Assembly: GCA_965153455.1 (NCBI GenBank)
Contig: OZ234493.1
Location: 3,348,001 to 3,412,000 of the forward strand
Length of the DNA stretch: 64,000 bases
Direction of reading: 5' to 3'
Source of the DNA: Sphagnum compactum
Lineage: Eukaryota; Bryophyta; Sphagnopsida; Sphagnales
Shown: one piece after another, positions 23,707-34,668 of the stretch
Position numbering within the stretch: the stretch's first letter is position 1
Layout: each line of letters opens with the position of its first letter
Position numbers and translations under genes: made by a program
Notes under the pieces: generated by a model
The model's database searches: none
Told to the model about the DNA's origin: nothing
What the model saw: the letters and a program-made list of their open reading frames with translations, nothing else

Positions 23707-24060
23707 CTATTCGACACTATGAACGTACTTAACCTTCTCCCTGACCATGTCCGCCTCCTCAGGCACTTCCGCCTCCCCGGGAACAATCATCTCCCTGGGC
23801 ATGTCGCCCTCCCTATGAATTGATTTGGTGTCAACACGAAAGGTTAATATATCCACATGTATAATTCCCTCATCCTTAGATGGGCTTGAGGGTGGGCATT
23901 TATCAACAGCCTTAGATGTTACGCTCCTCCTGACCTCAATAGCAAAAACAATGTTGTTTTCGATAAAAACTTTTTTGACGACATCCTGATTATGGGGGTC
24001 ACCCATTTCAATGTCAAGGGCATCTACGTTCGACCGGGCCTCAGACATCACCTCCATCAT
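23707..24060 (-). other. open frame, possibly part of the ULP gene
   Basis: 117 codons, acidic, with PPSSPSKDEG and EIGDPHNQDV-like stretches but no recognised domain. It lies on the same strand as, and between, the proposed N-terminal exon (27.9 kb) and the Ulp1 domain (19.6-20.3 kb), so it may be a low-complexity linker of that gene. Unproven. Confidence 0.3.
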
Positions 24061-24419
24061 GTCTAGCCAACTTGCTTCAAGGCCACCTCAGTGGCCAATT
24101 CCTACTTGACTTCTTCCATCATGGCATCGACTTCATGCCCTTGCACAGCTAGGGCAAGTGAGGTTTGATAAGATCTATTGCCTTCTTCAACTATATCCAC
24201 ATGCATTCTATATGGGTCATGTTGAAAATCTATAGCCCTTGGGCTTTCTTGTCACTTTGGATTCCCCAACAATCCAAGTACTCATGGTCTGTTTCTAACA
24301 AATTGTAGCTTTTACAACTTTTTGGCTCCACCGTCATCAGTTGGTTCCCACCCCGTTCTGCAAACATTGATGTTGCGTTTGGCAGGGTAGCGAAAGCCAT
24401 TTCAAGATGACGCTCGGAT

Positions 24420-24610
24420 GACTCCCTTGGAATCTTTAGCTTTGGGGAGATGTTGACCTTGGGGAATGTAGACTTCTTCCCTGAAGATAGGTCTCCCTAA
24501 GGAGCCTACCTTTTTGGGGAGACATCATTCCCGAGGAAGGGAGACTTTGTCCCTAGGGAAAATGTCATCGTGGGAAGATGTCTCCCCAGGGAGGACAGTT
24601 TAGGTAATAG
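24420..24610. repeat. short TCCCC/GGGGA palindrome array
   Basis: Units around TCCCTTGGAAT, TCTCCCTAAGGAG, TCCCGAGGAAGGGA, GTCCCTAGGGAAA and TCTCCCCAGGGAGGA, spaced roughly 22-25 bp. Confidence 0.7.
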
Positions 24611-25197
24611 GAGACATGAACAAGATAAGGAAGAGACTTACGAGACACTAAAAACAAGTGGCGCAAATCGAGGTTTTGCCGAACCATCATCGCCTACTTC
24701 AACGTTTTTTCGACTAATATTCGGTCTTCGAATGGGGTTTCTGACCATAATACGCGCCACATTTGTTCGCTATTTCGAGCCCATTCCCAGAGTGTTCATA
24801 CTTGCATTGATTGAACAAAACTAGTCATCATTTCAAGGTTAAGGCAATGAAAAGGGATATGAAATGCACTAAATACAATGTCAACTCGCTTAAAATAAGA
24901 TGTAGCTAGCTACAAAGCTTGAAAAAAAAGGGAGAGAAATGGTGATGGAGGTGGATGTAAGGTGGCCCATTGTTGACATCAACAAGGCTGACAATAAATG
25001 GATGCGACTTGGGACAAGATGACATGGACCCTTTAGTGATTTTCAAAGATTGCAAATTCAAATCTATGGTTAGCCCAAGATCCTATGGTTAAGACTATGA
25101 TGAATTTATAGCTATAAATCCATTTGATTTAACAAGGGTATGTAGAATGGGCCATTGGGATCTTGCCACTTGGTGAAATTTTGTAAGAAAAATGAAA

Positions 25198-25737
25198 TTA
25201 TATAGGGAGCTTAAAGGAAAGGGTTTGCATGATGTCTATTTTGGGAGTTGCAAAAGTTTGCTCACCACATTCCTTTTTGAACAAATATGTGTCCATTTTG
25301 ATGTTTTGGATGAACCGTTCAAATTTGTTATGAAACACCATGAAGTTTCTCCATCCACCAAAATTATAGGGGAGTTTAGCACGCAACAATTCAATCTTGT
25401 TGTGCGTCATGGTGCCAAACCGTTCAATGTTGAGATCGATTAACCCATCCCAAGGATTAGTTAGTAATTTTAGCCTTAATTGCTTCAAAATGCACATCAT
25501 TATAGGATGACTGTCGAAAGGCGACATTGCAATGAAGTCCTCCTGAAGGCACTTGTACACAATCTCGAGCGTTTTTTGTTCATTCACTTGTTTCCTCCCC
25601 CAAAATTGCTTTCCCATTGCTAGAAGTGGATTCACCCAAGCATCTTCCTCTCTTTGCATACGATGGAATGTTATTCCACACACTTTCAATTTGGGCAATG
25701 GAGGGTTATTAGGTAGAATAATGAATGCCCCGTTCAA
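25198..25737 (-). pseudogene. unrecognised 179-codon frame, likely part of the MULE-borne ULP gene
   Basis: A long frame with normal-looking amino-acid composition: PPLPKLKVCGITFHRMQREE near the start, then WVNPLLAMGKQFWGRKQ, and a basic C-terminal half. I do not recognise a domain. It is on the same strand as the Ulp1 remnant and lies inside the TIRs, so it may encode a middle part of that protein. It is open for 540 bp while neighbours are broken. It could also be an independent captured fragment. Confidence 0.4.
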
Positions 25738-25964
25738 GCAACTATTGGCCTAATTATTTTTCAAGGAAGCGACACATCAGTCCATTTCTTCTTGGAGACC
25801 CACAGAAGTATGCCACGCATCCTGCGGTTAATAAACCGCCGCAACCTTTCATCAAACTTGGTTGTCATAAAGCCACTTTGCGACCAAACATCATATTTTC
25901 AAATCAAAATGGTAGAAAAAAACAAAAATTAGTTGATGTCCTCAAGATATACCCGAAGAAGGAG

Positions 25965-26460
25965 TGAGCCCTAGGGAAGGAGCTCCATGAATACATCTCC
26001 CCAAGAATAGTGTGTACAATTTCATCTTCTTCAGGGAAACAATCACATCTCCCCGGGGAGACACCATCATTGCCCTAGGAAGACGATCACATCTCGCTAG
26101 GGAAACAACATCATTTCCCCTAGGGAGACGAACACATCTCCCCAAGGAGACACCATCATTTCTTCGGGGAAACATGAATGTCTCCTCGAGGAGACAAAAA
26201 CTTTTCCCCAGGAAGACAAGCACATCTCCTCAGGGTGACATTGTCATTTCCTTGGGGAGACGACAACATTTCCCCGGGGAAACGCAAATAATTCCTTGTA
26301 GAGACTCCACTTTGAGTGGTTTGCATATGCCCGGGGACAGTCACATCTTCTTGGGGACTAGGAGCTCCTTGAAGGAATATATGGGATTTCCCCCAGGGAG
26401 CCAAAATAAAGTAATGTCTCCCTAGGGTAGACGCTGTTCGGGGGAGACATTACATCTCCC
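25965..26460. repeat. regular TCTCCCC/GGGGAGA palindrome array, 22-bp period
   Basis: Twelve consecutive units have centres near 26054, 26076, 26098, 26121, 26144, 26166, 26187, 26210, 26231, 26252, 26275 and 26297, a mean step of about 22 bp. Spacers alternate between ACACCATCAT-like and ACGATCACATC-like sequence, so there is also a 44-bp higher-order repeat. Units include TCTCCCCGGGGAGA and TCTCCTCGAGGAGA. Confidence 0.9.
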
Positions 26461-27480
26461 CAACAATTTAGTTTATTAATGCTTTCATGGAAAATATTTC
26501 AATAGAATTTTAAAAACATTTTTGAAGAACCCAATGGTTGAACAAAAAAACTAGAAAGATAAGGCAAAGTTCCAAGCATGCACTTACGATCCATGAGTTA
26601 CAATTTTTCTCAAAGTCCTCCTTGTCAGATCTGGCGGTTGGGAGGTTGATGAATGTTTGTAACAAGATTACACCCCAGATATGTCTGGAGTTTTTTGCAG
26701 CCAAAACCTCCGATCCACCATGACAATAAGTGTCCTTGGCTACATTCCCATTCTTTTGTGCTAATTTGCCACAACCAACGATGAATTATATTGAAAGGTG
26801 TTTGGCGGGGAGATTGTTCTCGCCAATCGGTTGAGACAGTATTTGATTTAAGGGGAACATGAAGGATGCGTATCATCATTGTTGTTGTTGGTGTTGGAAC
26901 CTTTAGATGCTACCTTGGTACACAGGTTGAATTACCTTGTAATTGTTACAACTATAGTCGATTGCAATGGGCATGCAAGTGCCAATGAAAGCCCAGATTA
27001 CACTTGCGAAGGAGAAGGAATAGACATAGTTGATTCCGTAGGACGAACTAGTGATTGTGTATTCATGAATGTAGAGAAGCCAAGCCTCCCCATTTAGGTT
27101 AGTAGCCTTAATTCTTGAACGTTTGAATATGGTGGGACTTTGCTAATCGAATGTTCAAATGTTCAACTCCACCAAGGCGATCGGTCCTAGGTATGGCATT
27201 GGTTGTGGGAATCGACCAAGGTCTATAACTTCTCTCCTATTGCAAGCGTGTGCTAGAAGCGATCATCTACCTCCCCAAGGCTATTGCGTTTCCCCCATCA
27301 CTTGGGTTTCCCGGGGCTACCAACTTCCTTGGGGCTATTGAGTATCCTAAGTCCCTATACTTCCTTTGGTGGAGATCGCTCCTTGGGGATTTGGTGGGAC
27401 TACAGCCAATGTTCAGCTTTTCGTGTGACTAAGGCGCTGCTTATTGCAATCGCGTTGGATGGAGCCTACACACTTGATTA
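26461..27480. other. unassigned interior of the giant MULE
   Basis: Overlapping short frames on both strands with no recognised domain. If the ULP gene spans 27.9-19.6 kb this would be largely intron. Confidence 0.35.
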
Positions 27481-27902
27481 TGAAATTTCCTTGACGGTCG
27501 CAATAACTGGCCAAGGCTTGCGATCTTCAATTGTTTTCGCACCATCGTAAGGTGTGTGCAACCAATGACAATTGAATTTCACTTTGGATCCCCATAATTT
27601 ATTGCAACATGGGCATCTATACTTTGATTACTTTTTACCCGTGCGCATTTCAGCTGTTTCTTTGAATTTTGTGTCAATTTCAATAACCTTCTTTCTCCAT
27701 TCCTCTAGAGCATACAAAAGAATATGTATGTGCCGGGAAACATAGTCTTCCTTTTTTCCTTTCCCCGCTCCATGTGCCAGAAATGTAACATGCCTAGCTT
27801 TGGAGGCTTTGGTGTGGGTGGACGCACCACGCACATTGATGACTTGCTGCCATCACTATCATCATCTGACATGCTTGAAGAACGCACTTTGGATGATGCC
27901 AT
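27480..27902 (-). pseudogene. candidate 5' exon of the ULP-carrying gene (zinc-finger-like)
   Basis: From an ATG at 27902 the minus strand reads MASSKVRSSSMSDDDSDGSK, then RPPTPKPPKLGM. After a one-frame change it continues GKGKKEDYVSRHIHILLYAL, WRKKVIEIDTKFKE, MRTGKK, a TAA stop near 27626, and then in frame RCPCCNKLWGSKVKFNCHWL with HTPYDGA. The Cys/His pattern (CPCC...C-H...H) suggests a small zinc-binding module. It looks like a genuine N-terminus (acidic/serine-rich start, ATG in context), now broken by a frameshift and one CAA-to-TAA type stop. Assignment to the Ulp1 gene downstream is by strand and position inside the TIRs. Confidence 0.5.
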
Positions 27903-28792
27903 CGGAGTTAAAAAAATTACAAATTTTATGAAATTGTAGTGACAAAAGCGAAATGCAAGAAGATAAAACAAAATGACGAGGAAAAACAATGCACATGAAA
28001 AAAATGGGCCATGAAGATGCTTCAACAAACATTCACAAAACAATTTATGTCTAAAGGAGCTTAATTGCTAAGCTGGAAGAGAATGGACAATGCAAATCGA
28101 AATTAGAAGCGCGAGTAGCAACAATAAAAAAGAAAAAGCAAAATGGAGACACACGAGTAGCAATGATGAAGGATAATGATGAAAGTGCAAACAAACTATA
28201 GTAATGACATAGAGGAGAAACACAAATGAGGCTTGCAGAATAAGACAACATCCCTCAAGACGACATTACCCTGGGAAATGAATCAATGTGCTTTGGGAGT
28301 TATGACACATCCCCAGGAACCTCGATTTATATTGTAACGGGTTACATTCTGGACTACTTTCCACCATATGCATATTCTGGCCATTGATTTAAAACCTTAA
28401 GCCTAACGTTGTAACGAATGATTTTGGGTACCCATGAAAAAATAATGATCATTAGTAGACGAGCTAGTTATCGGGTTTGAATTACTTATCGAATTATGTT
28501 GGGTAGTGCAAAGGTTTCCATTAGATGTTATATTTGGCAGATCAATGGCCAGGAAAAGGTGTCATCTTGCCCCTTGAAGGATGGGTAGGAAATGATGAAA
28601 TGACAACAATTAAATTGTTGTTTTTATTCCTGCCACAAATTCAAAAATTGACTTTATTTCCGAAGAATCATAAATCTATGTGTATTAATCTCCTTGGGTT
28701 AGTTTCGTGAAGCACAAATACCTTGAGGGGACATCGAAAATCCCAGGGAGCCTTTACACATGCTTTCCACTTGGAGGGATTTGTAGGCCCAA

Positions 28793-29460
28793 GATGCATT
28801 AGCTCTCCCTCGGGGAGCTCTTGGGCATTTGGGTGAGGACTTTTTCCCCCGGGAGTTGAATTAACTTCCCAGTAGGGAGAAGGTGCGTTCCCTGGGGATG
28901 GTTTTCCCTAGGGAGTGGAAGGAAGGTGGGGTTTCTCGGGAGGGTTGGTTTCCCTGAGAATGGGAGTTTCCCTCGGGGAGTTGATGGAAACATCCCAGTG
29001 GGGTCAAGGTGGTTTCATCGAGAAGGGTAGTCTCCCTTGGGAGACATTAAGGTTGGGGACAATGATGTCCCTAGGGATTAGATGCAACATAGTGGGGAGA
29101 GGAGAATGGGGGTTCGTCGGGCAGTATAGGGGTTGCCTTTCCCATGAGGGGAAGGGGATGGGGCTTGGGGAGCGGCTTGTTTCTGTGGGCTGGACGCAGT
29201 AGTCGTAAGGAGGTGGGAGTTCCCGGTGGGAGGTGTAGGGTAGGGCTGAAAAAAAATGGGGTTAGGGCTTTTGGCTCGGGGGGGCCAAGCTATGGGGTCG
29301 CTAAGCTGGGTGAATGAATGGGTTTAGTTAACCAGGTCGGGGTGGTTAACTAGGGATAGGGGCTCCAGGTCGAGACATCGAAATCTTGAAACTTAGTGGT
29401 CAGAACACATCAAAGCCCGTGCTGCATTTAGTGCTTGCTTTAGAAAACCAGGCCAAGGCT
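28793..29460 (-). repeat. right long TIR of the giant MULE
   Basis: Inverse of 11430-12175. The inner end (28800-29110) is again an array of CTCCCTCGGGGAG-type palindromes. The outer end reads GCATTTAGTGCTTGCTTTAG then AAAACCAGG. It is about 70-80 bp shorter than the left copy and has diverged from it by small changes. Confidence 0.85.
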
Positions 29461-30774
29461 TTACAATAAGGCGGGGAATTGATGCACTAATGTAATGATG
29501 AAAATTTTGGTTATTTAACAAGTGATATCTTAGGCCTACTTTAGACTAGGAGTTGTGGCGAAAAAATCTTGGGGTTAGTAATGAAAAATTTGAACACTTC
29601 TTGGTTCATTGTTTGGCCCCAAGTTACTAATAAAATATTGTTTGTTTGGGGCCCAATGAGTTCATGTGTAAAGTCATTAAGGTCAATTTGTAAGTACCAA
29701 GGTTTCAATTTTTCATGTGTTTTCATTTTTTTTGGGTATCATTCTTTTTCTCATTTTACTTTCTTTCTCCATGGATGAGCATAGACACAAGATTCTTGTT
29801 ATGTTTTTCATGGTCATATCCCAAATAGAAAAAGTAAAAAACTCTTTCATCATTCAGAAACAAGCATAGAAGCTCAACAAGAAGAGAAGAAAATGAAGAA
29901 GAAAAAAGAAATGTAAGGTTTGATCATTCAAAAACAAGCATACAAGCTCAACAAGGGGAAAAGAAAATGAAGAAAAAAGAGAAGATATGAGGTTTTGTTT
30001 AAGATTTACTTTGATCTATAGCATAAATTTCATCAAAATAACAATATTTTATTGCAGCAACATTAGTCCCAAGGGTTGCAAATTGGCCTCCCAAGTTGAT
30101 AGGTATTGCAGCCTAGGGTCAGTTTCCACATTGACATTTCTTTTTTTTTTTCAAAAAATTAATTCGTTTTCAAAAATTAAAATTATTGAATTCTCCATGA
30201 TCTATTATGATATTGTCACATGAGTAGTGAAATTATTCAGAATGTAGCCTATGATAATTATGATGATTTTCAACATGTCAACTTCATATTCTCACAAAAA
30301 AATCATTTCACTATTTTGAGGATTATTTAATGACAAAACTGACTTTAGGGTAAGGCATCCTTTTTCTGCCTTGGGACCAAGTCAGTGGCTGTAAAGTGGT
30401 ATCCTTGTTTTGGTTTTCAGCCTTGAGTCCTAGTGTAAAGCCCTTGGGGCTGATTTCAGTGATTGCACCAATAGGAATGCTTGGTTTGAGTTCAACCTTG
30501 GCCTTGAGTCCTAGTGTAAAGCGGGCCTTATATTTCCAGTTGGGCCTCAAAATACAAAAAGGAAGTTGAGAATTTGATTGTGAATTGTAGCTGCACTGTT
30601 TTAAGCCTAATCAGACAAATTCTGTAGCTTCTAAAGAAGAGAGATTGTTGTTTTGCAGAGGGGTTGAGTGCATACTGGGTCCACGAGTTGGGTTAAGAAT
30701 TCTTAGGGGATAATTTTTTCATGGGCGTAGGGGAGATTGGCCCCCGGAAATAGGGCTGAATTTTGTTCCAGAGG
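29461..30774. other. flank of the MULE with short tandem repeats
   Basis: Two imperfect copies of a 74-bp unit (CATTCAGAAACAAGCATAGA...) lie at 29851-29999. A CCTTGAGTCCTAGTGTAAAGC word recurs at about 30421 and 30502. No gene recognised. Confidence 0.6.
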
Positions 30775-31283
30775 CAACTAGTGATATTACGAGAAGCAAA
30801 CGCAAAAAGAAAACAGAGAGGTTGCTATACATTAGGGTTTCAGGCTCGAACGCAATGTGTTGGAAGCGAAGGTCGTCTGTGGGGTAAAGACGGTAGAGCT
30901 CTTCCTTGCTTTGTCTCAGACGCGTTGCTTAATATGGCCTACTAATAGGAGTGATGAAATACAAACAATACACGGTGAGAGACAGTCCAGGAAATTCTAA
31001 GTAATCTCATCTCACCTCCAAAATGAGACAACTGGTGATATTACGAGATGCAAACGAAAAAAGAAAACGGAGAGGTTGCCATTCATTAGGGTTTCAGGCT
31101 TGAACGCAGATTGTTGGAAGCGACGGTCGTCTGTGTGGGAAAGACGGTAGAGCTCTTCCTTGCTTTTTCTCAGACGCGTTGCTTTTTATGGGTTACTAGT
31201 AGGAGCGATGAAATACAAACAATACTCGGTGAGAGATAGTCCAGGAAATTCTAAGAAATCTCATCTCATCTCCAAAATAAGAT
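30775..31283 (+). repeat. 254-bp tandem duplication
   Basis: The unit starts CAACTAGTGATATTACGAGA (30775) and again CAACTGGTGATATTACGAGA (31029), and continues through ATTAGGGTTTCAGGCT, GACGGTAGAGCTCTTCCTTG and AATCTCATCTCA. The copies differ at scattered positions. A short GT-rich purine/pyrimidine leader precedes it; no protein is convincing. Confidence 0.88.
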
Positions 31284-33534
31284 AAAATATCTTCAAAATC
31301 CTTGAACCAGATTGGAGAGAACGACCTTGAAGCTCCCCACATCTTCTTGCCACACACGCACCCTCCACCCCCCGACACAACAGTGCTGATGAAACTTTCT
31401 TGCACAAGACGTCACTGTGTAAATGGTGCGAGCTTTCAGCGCAACGCCACTGAAATCGCCACGTCATTTGCTCCATCACGGAAATTAACCAATGCAGAGT
31501 GAAGTTGAGTAAGGAAGTAGCGTATGTATCCTCGACTGAACTTTCTTCCTGATTGCGTCCCAAATTCTCCAAATTAGACTCCAAATGCGTCGAGCTAAAC
31601 CCTAAACCCTATCCTAAAACCCTAAACCAACATGCGTGAACACCGGTAGATGCACACGAACGAATTAGAGACGAAATTGGGTTGAAACTCACCGAAAAAG
31701 TGCTACACACTTGTAGACTTAACGAGATTCTCCGTGAGCTTTGGTTAAACAAGTTAATGCTTCTTTTAGAATCTTAAGCACCCCTTCACACACCCAGCTT
31801 ATCAGTAATGGTGTGGGGGGGGCCGTTAGATACAAAGTGTTGAATCACAAGGCTGATTCTTGTCGCTGCCAGAAGGAGTAGTATTGCTCAAGATAGACGC
31901 CAATACTACTACTACTACTACTACTCCTGTGCAACACGAGAGTTGAAAAAAAACGAGCACACACACATGTGTCGCACCACCGACCACATGCCGTGTCCAC
32001 ACCAGTGACGCACCATAGACCCTGACAGGCCCCCCTCCCGCCAAATTGTCATTGAATTTGGGTGTCAAAATTATATGAAATTTTTCAACCCTTTTGCAAA
32101 CACAACAGCTTGGAAGTTGGGAGTTGGGACCAGTGTTGGGTGGGGTGATTCTCTGTTTTTTTTTTTTGGAGAACCTCCAATGTCAGTTTCTCTCTTATTA
32201 TTATTATTTTTTGAAAGAACCTCTAGGTAAAGTTTTGAATTAAAAAAAAAAATTCAAAACCTCGGGTTAAGGTTGATGTTTTTTTTTTTTCAAACATGGG
32301 GGTTCTCTGGTAGTAGGGTTTAAGCTTTTTTGACAAGGGGTTGATTTGCATAGTTGTTATGGTTTAAGGATCAAATTGTTAAAAGGAAAAAAATTGGTCA
32401 ACACAATTATAAGGCAAGTATTACATCTAACTTGTGACAATTATGTGACCAATGTCTAGTTGCTATTCACATAAGCAACAATATGCTTCCTTGGAATTGA
32501 GCTTTTGGGCATTTGACATCAAACATATGATTTCAATATTACACTTTACAAAATCCTCAATAGTGCACTTGACAAATGATAATAAAATGGATTTGATAAA
32601 CCTCCAAAACAACAAAATTCTAATAGCAAATCTAGCCATAAAACCAACCACACAAAATTCACAAGTTATTTCAAAATCCAAGGACTATGGAGTTGCACAT
32701 GATTATGCATGACATAGATTGTGGCTAAGAAAAAGATGGTTGAAGTTTGCTAGCTCTGCAAGACAGATGACTTTAAATTCATAAACTAAGAATATAAGAA
32801 TTATTGCATTTTGTTGGAATAACCATCATTTAAAATCAAGTGTTTTGATAAGTAGGCTTCTTAGCTCATGGCAGTCGGCCACTTTTTTCAACTTTTGGAT
32901 TTTGCTCAAGTGATGAGATTTTTCTGAAAAAACACAGTTTGTACTGAAAAAAAAAATTTCTTAAAGTTTTCCACAAAGATTTTTTTTGCAAAATAGCATA
33001 AATTCACCACCAAAAAATTTCAGTGATGGCATTGCGATAATAGCCCTCAGCATGATGGTCTGGCTGTTCATTCAGCATGTGTGGAATTTCTTCGTCTTAC
33101 TTAATAAGTCCACACATTATGGTCATTCAGAAAATGAAAGAAAAAGACCTGGTGATCTCCGTGCTTTGGATCATGCCAGTAAAGTTTCAGGGCATCCGCT
33201 CTGCTTTGTGTAGAACTTGTTATGGCCTTTTTGCGGGTAGATTCATACTCATAATCTGGTTGGCTATTTTCCCACTTTATGCAAATTCATTTTTTCCCCC
33301 CCTAAATCTGTGTTTTCATGAATTGCAAATGCAAAGTAAGATTTGGTTGAATCTTCACTTTATTCAATTGCAAATGGAAATACAACACAAGACTCTGCTG
33401 AGATTGTAGATCTGCAGATTGAAATAAACATAGCAGAGAGTATATATACACCATTGACAAAATGGAAACAACCAGTGTTGTGCAGTTATTTGAATTTATA
33501 AAGAATCAATGGTTTTGGTATTTTAATTATTTCA
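31284..33534. other. unassigned DNA with microsatellites
   Basis: Two interstitial telomere-like tracts (CTAAACCCTAAACCCT at 31596-31611 and CCTAAAACCCTAAACC at 31613-31628) lie here. An (ACT)n run of about nine units spans about 31899-31925, and T or A homopolymers occur near 32158, 32240 and 32280. No gene recognised. Confidence 0.5.
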
Positions 33535-33765
33535 GCATCAAAGAACCACCAGTCCCAGTTATTTCAAAAACCATAAGGAACCGATGGGTTTCAGGACAGG
33601 TTTCAGGAAAGAACCAAAAGTGAACTGGCAGTTTTTTTTTCGAAAAATTGGGAACTGTGGCTATACACCAGTACCAAGCTATTATGAATCCTAAGAACCT
33701 CCCTGATTCTGCCAAACATTGGAAACAACCAAATCTTGGCTGTGGCATCCTGGAGATTTAATCTA
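33535..33765 (-). repeat. dispersed repeat, copy 1
   Basis: Shares CAGTTATTTCAAAAACC(A/T) and neighbouring CAGTGG/ACAGGT words with a copy at about 49790-49935. The family is not recognised. Confidence 0.5.
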
Positions 33766-34372
33766 CAGGTCGCAGCCAGACCAGATAATCATATAATCAG
33801 CCTTCCTGCTGCCTCATAACAAAACTTAACACAATACTGTAATAACAAAGTGTGCAATTCCTCCAACAAGATCTTTTCCCAAAAGGGCACCAAATGGATT
33901 TTAAAAAAAAAGATTTGTCAAAGAATGCAAATTTCTTAAAAAATAGCAAGTTCCATCTTGAAATACTCAAAACTATAGAACTGAGAGCACACACTCTCAT
34001 GCACCAGTCTTCAACGTCGTACATTATATCAGATGTTATTTCCTAATTGACCTATAAATTTCGCAGAAGAACATGATTGCATTCCAGTTTGATCCAAAAA
34101 TAAATGAAAGAATGGAGATCGCTTGGACATGGCCAAAAACTCCTGAAAAAATGTTGAGGTGAGGTTGGGAAGAATTCTTCTCCTGCAGGTGAGATCAGCG
34201 GTTTCTGTGTGCTAATGAATTAGCTGCGAAACTGCTAAGATTGCTAGGTACGTCAAAGCAATCTCTTGGTTTCGCAAGCTCTAAACCGAACTAACAAGGT
34301 CGTGAAGCAGCTGGGATCGAGACTAATTAGTCTGGTCATTGACCTCAGCGATCAGATGTCATGAGATTTTCA

Positions 34373-34668
34373 TCAGCGGAAGTCGTTAGCGTTTTGTTTT
34401 TGAGGTGGAGGTGGAGGAGGGTTTTTAGGCCTCCAGGCTGATCTTCCGCCATCTGGGACAAAAATTATATTCGCCTGTTCTTGAGTGCCGCTCCCATAGA
34501 CACAATCGATCTTCCGTGCATCGGCCTTCGCTGCCTCGTATCGCTTCATTTTTCCACCAAAGTGTTCTTTTCCCTGACTATACTTGCAGGATTATTGTGA
34601 GGTCGGGGAGATGATGGCTCGACGATAGCTCTAGACTTGCGGCCCTGCGCATCAAATATCCACGACAG
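34373..34668 (-). pseudogene. diverged, frameshifted relative of the small proline-rich gene pair
   Basis: A possible acceptor (TTTTTTAG) precedes a minus-strand exon at 34668 that reads LSWIFDAQGRKSRAIVE and then SPRPHNNPASIV. After a shift of one base near 34570 it reads QGKEHFGGKMKRYE, then CVYGSGTQEQANIIFVPDGG, RSAWRPKNPPPPPP, and ends NDFR with a TGA at 34373-34375. The order resembles the intact pair at 47.1 and 59.0 kb: LSKVVDP..RKS, GQGxE, a C/F-C-G-x-M block, VYxxD with GG, then (K)P and PPPPP. An open frame of 58 codons from the ATG at 34549 to the stop is intact by itself. Homology is my inference from motif order, and the C-terminal glycine-rich tail is missing. Confidence 0.45.

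Larger units (their letters stand above)
11430..29460. mobile_element. giant Mutator-like element (about 18 kb)
   Basis: Sequence at 11430-12175 and at 28793-29460 is the same in opposite orientation. For example GGAGCCCCTATCCC and TTAACCACC near 11550 match GGGATAGGGGCTCC and GGTGGTTAAC near 29345. ATCCCATTCTTTTTTTTCAG, AGGCAACCCCTATACT and CAAATGCC..AAGAGC also reappear inverted. Between these long TIRs lie a MULE transposase (+ strand, 12.6-15.4 kb) and a Ulp1-type peptidase gene (- strand, 27.9-19.6 kb). That combination is known from ULP-carrying MULEs such as Kaonashi (KI) elements of angiosperms. Both genes are broken, so this copy is non-autonomous. Palindrome arrays occur throughout, and LTR fragments lie at 21.2-23.5 kb. 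The ends are uncertain by about 30 bp, and no exact 9-11-bp target duplication was seen (weak CTTTATA/CTTTACA at the flanks). Confidence 0.82.

Noticed and set aside
25965-26460. CRISPR-like array (regular palindromic repeat)
   Set aside because: The units are degenerate, the spacers are themselves repeated, and the setting is a plant transposon; no cas gene occurs. It is a palindrome minisatellite.
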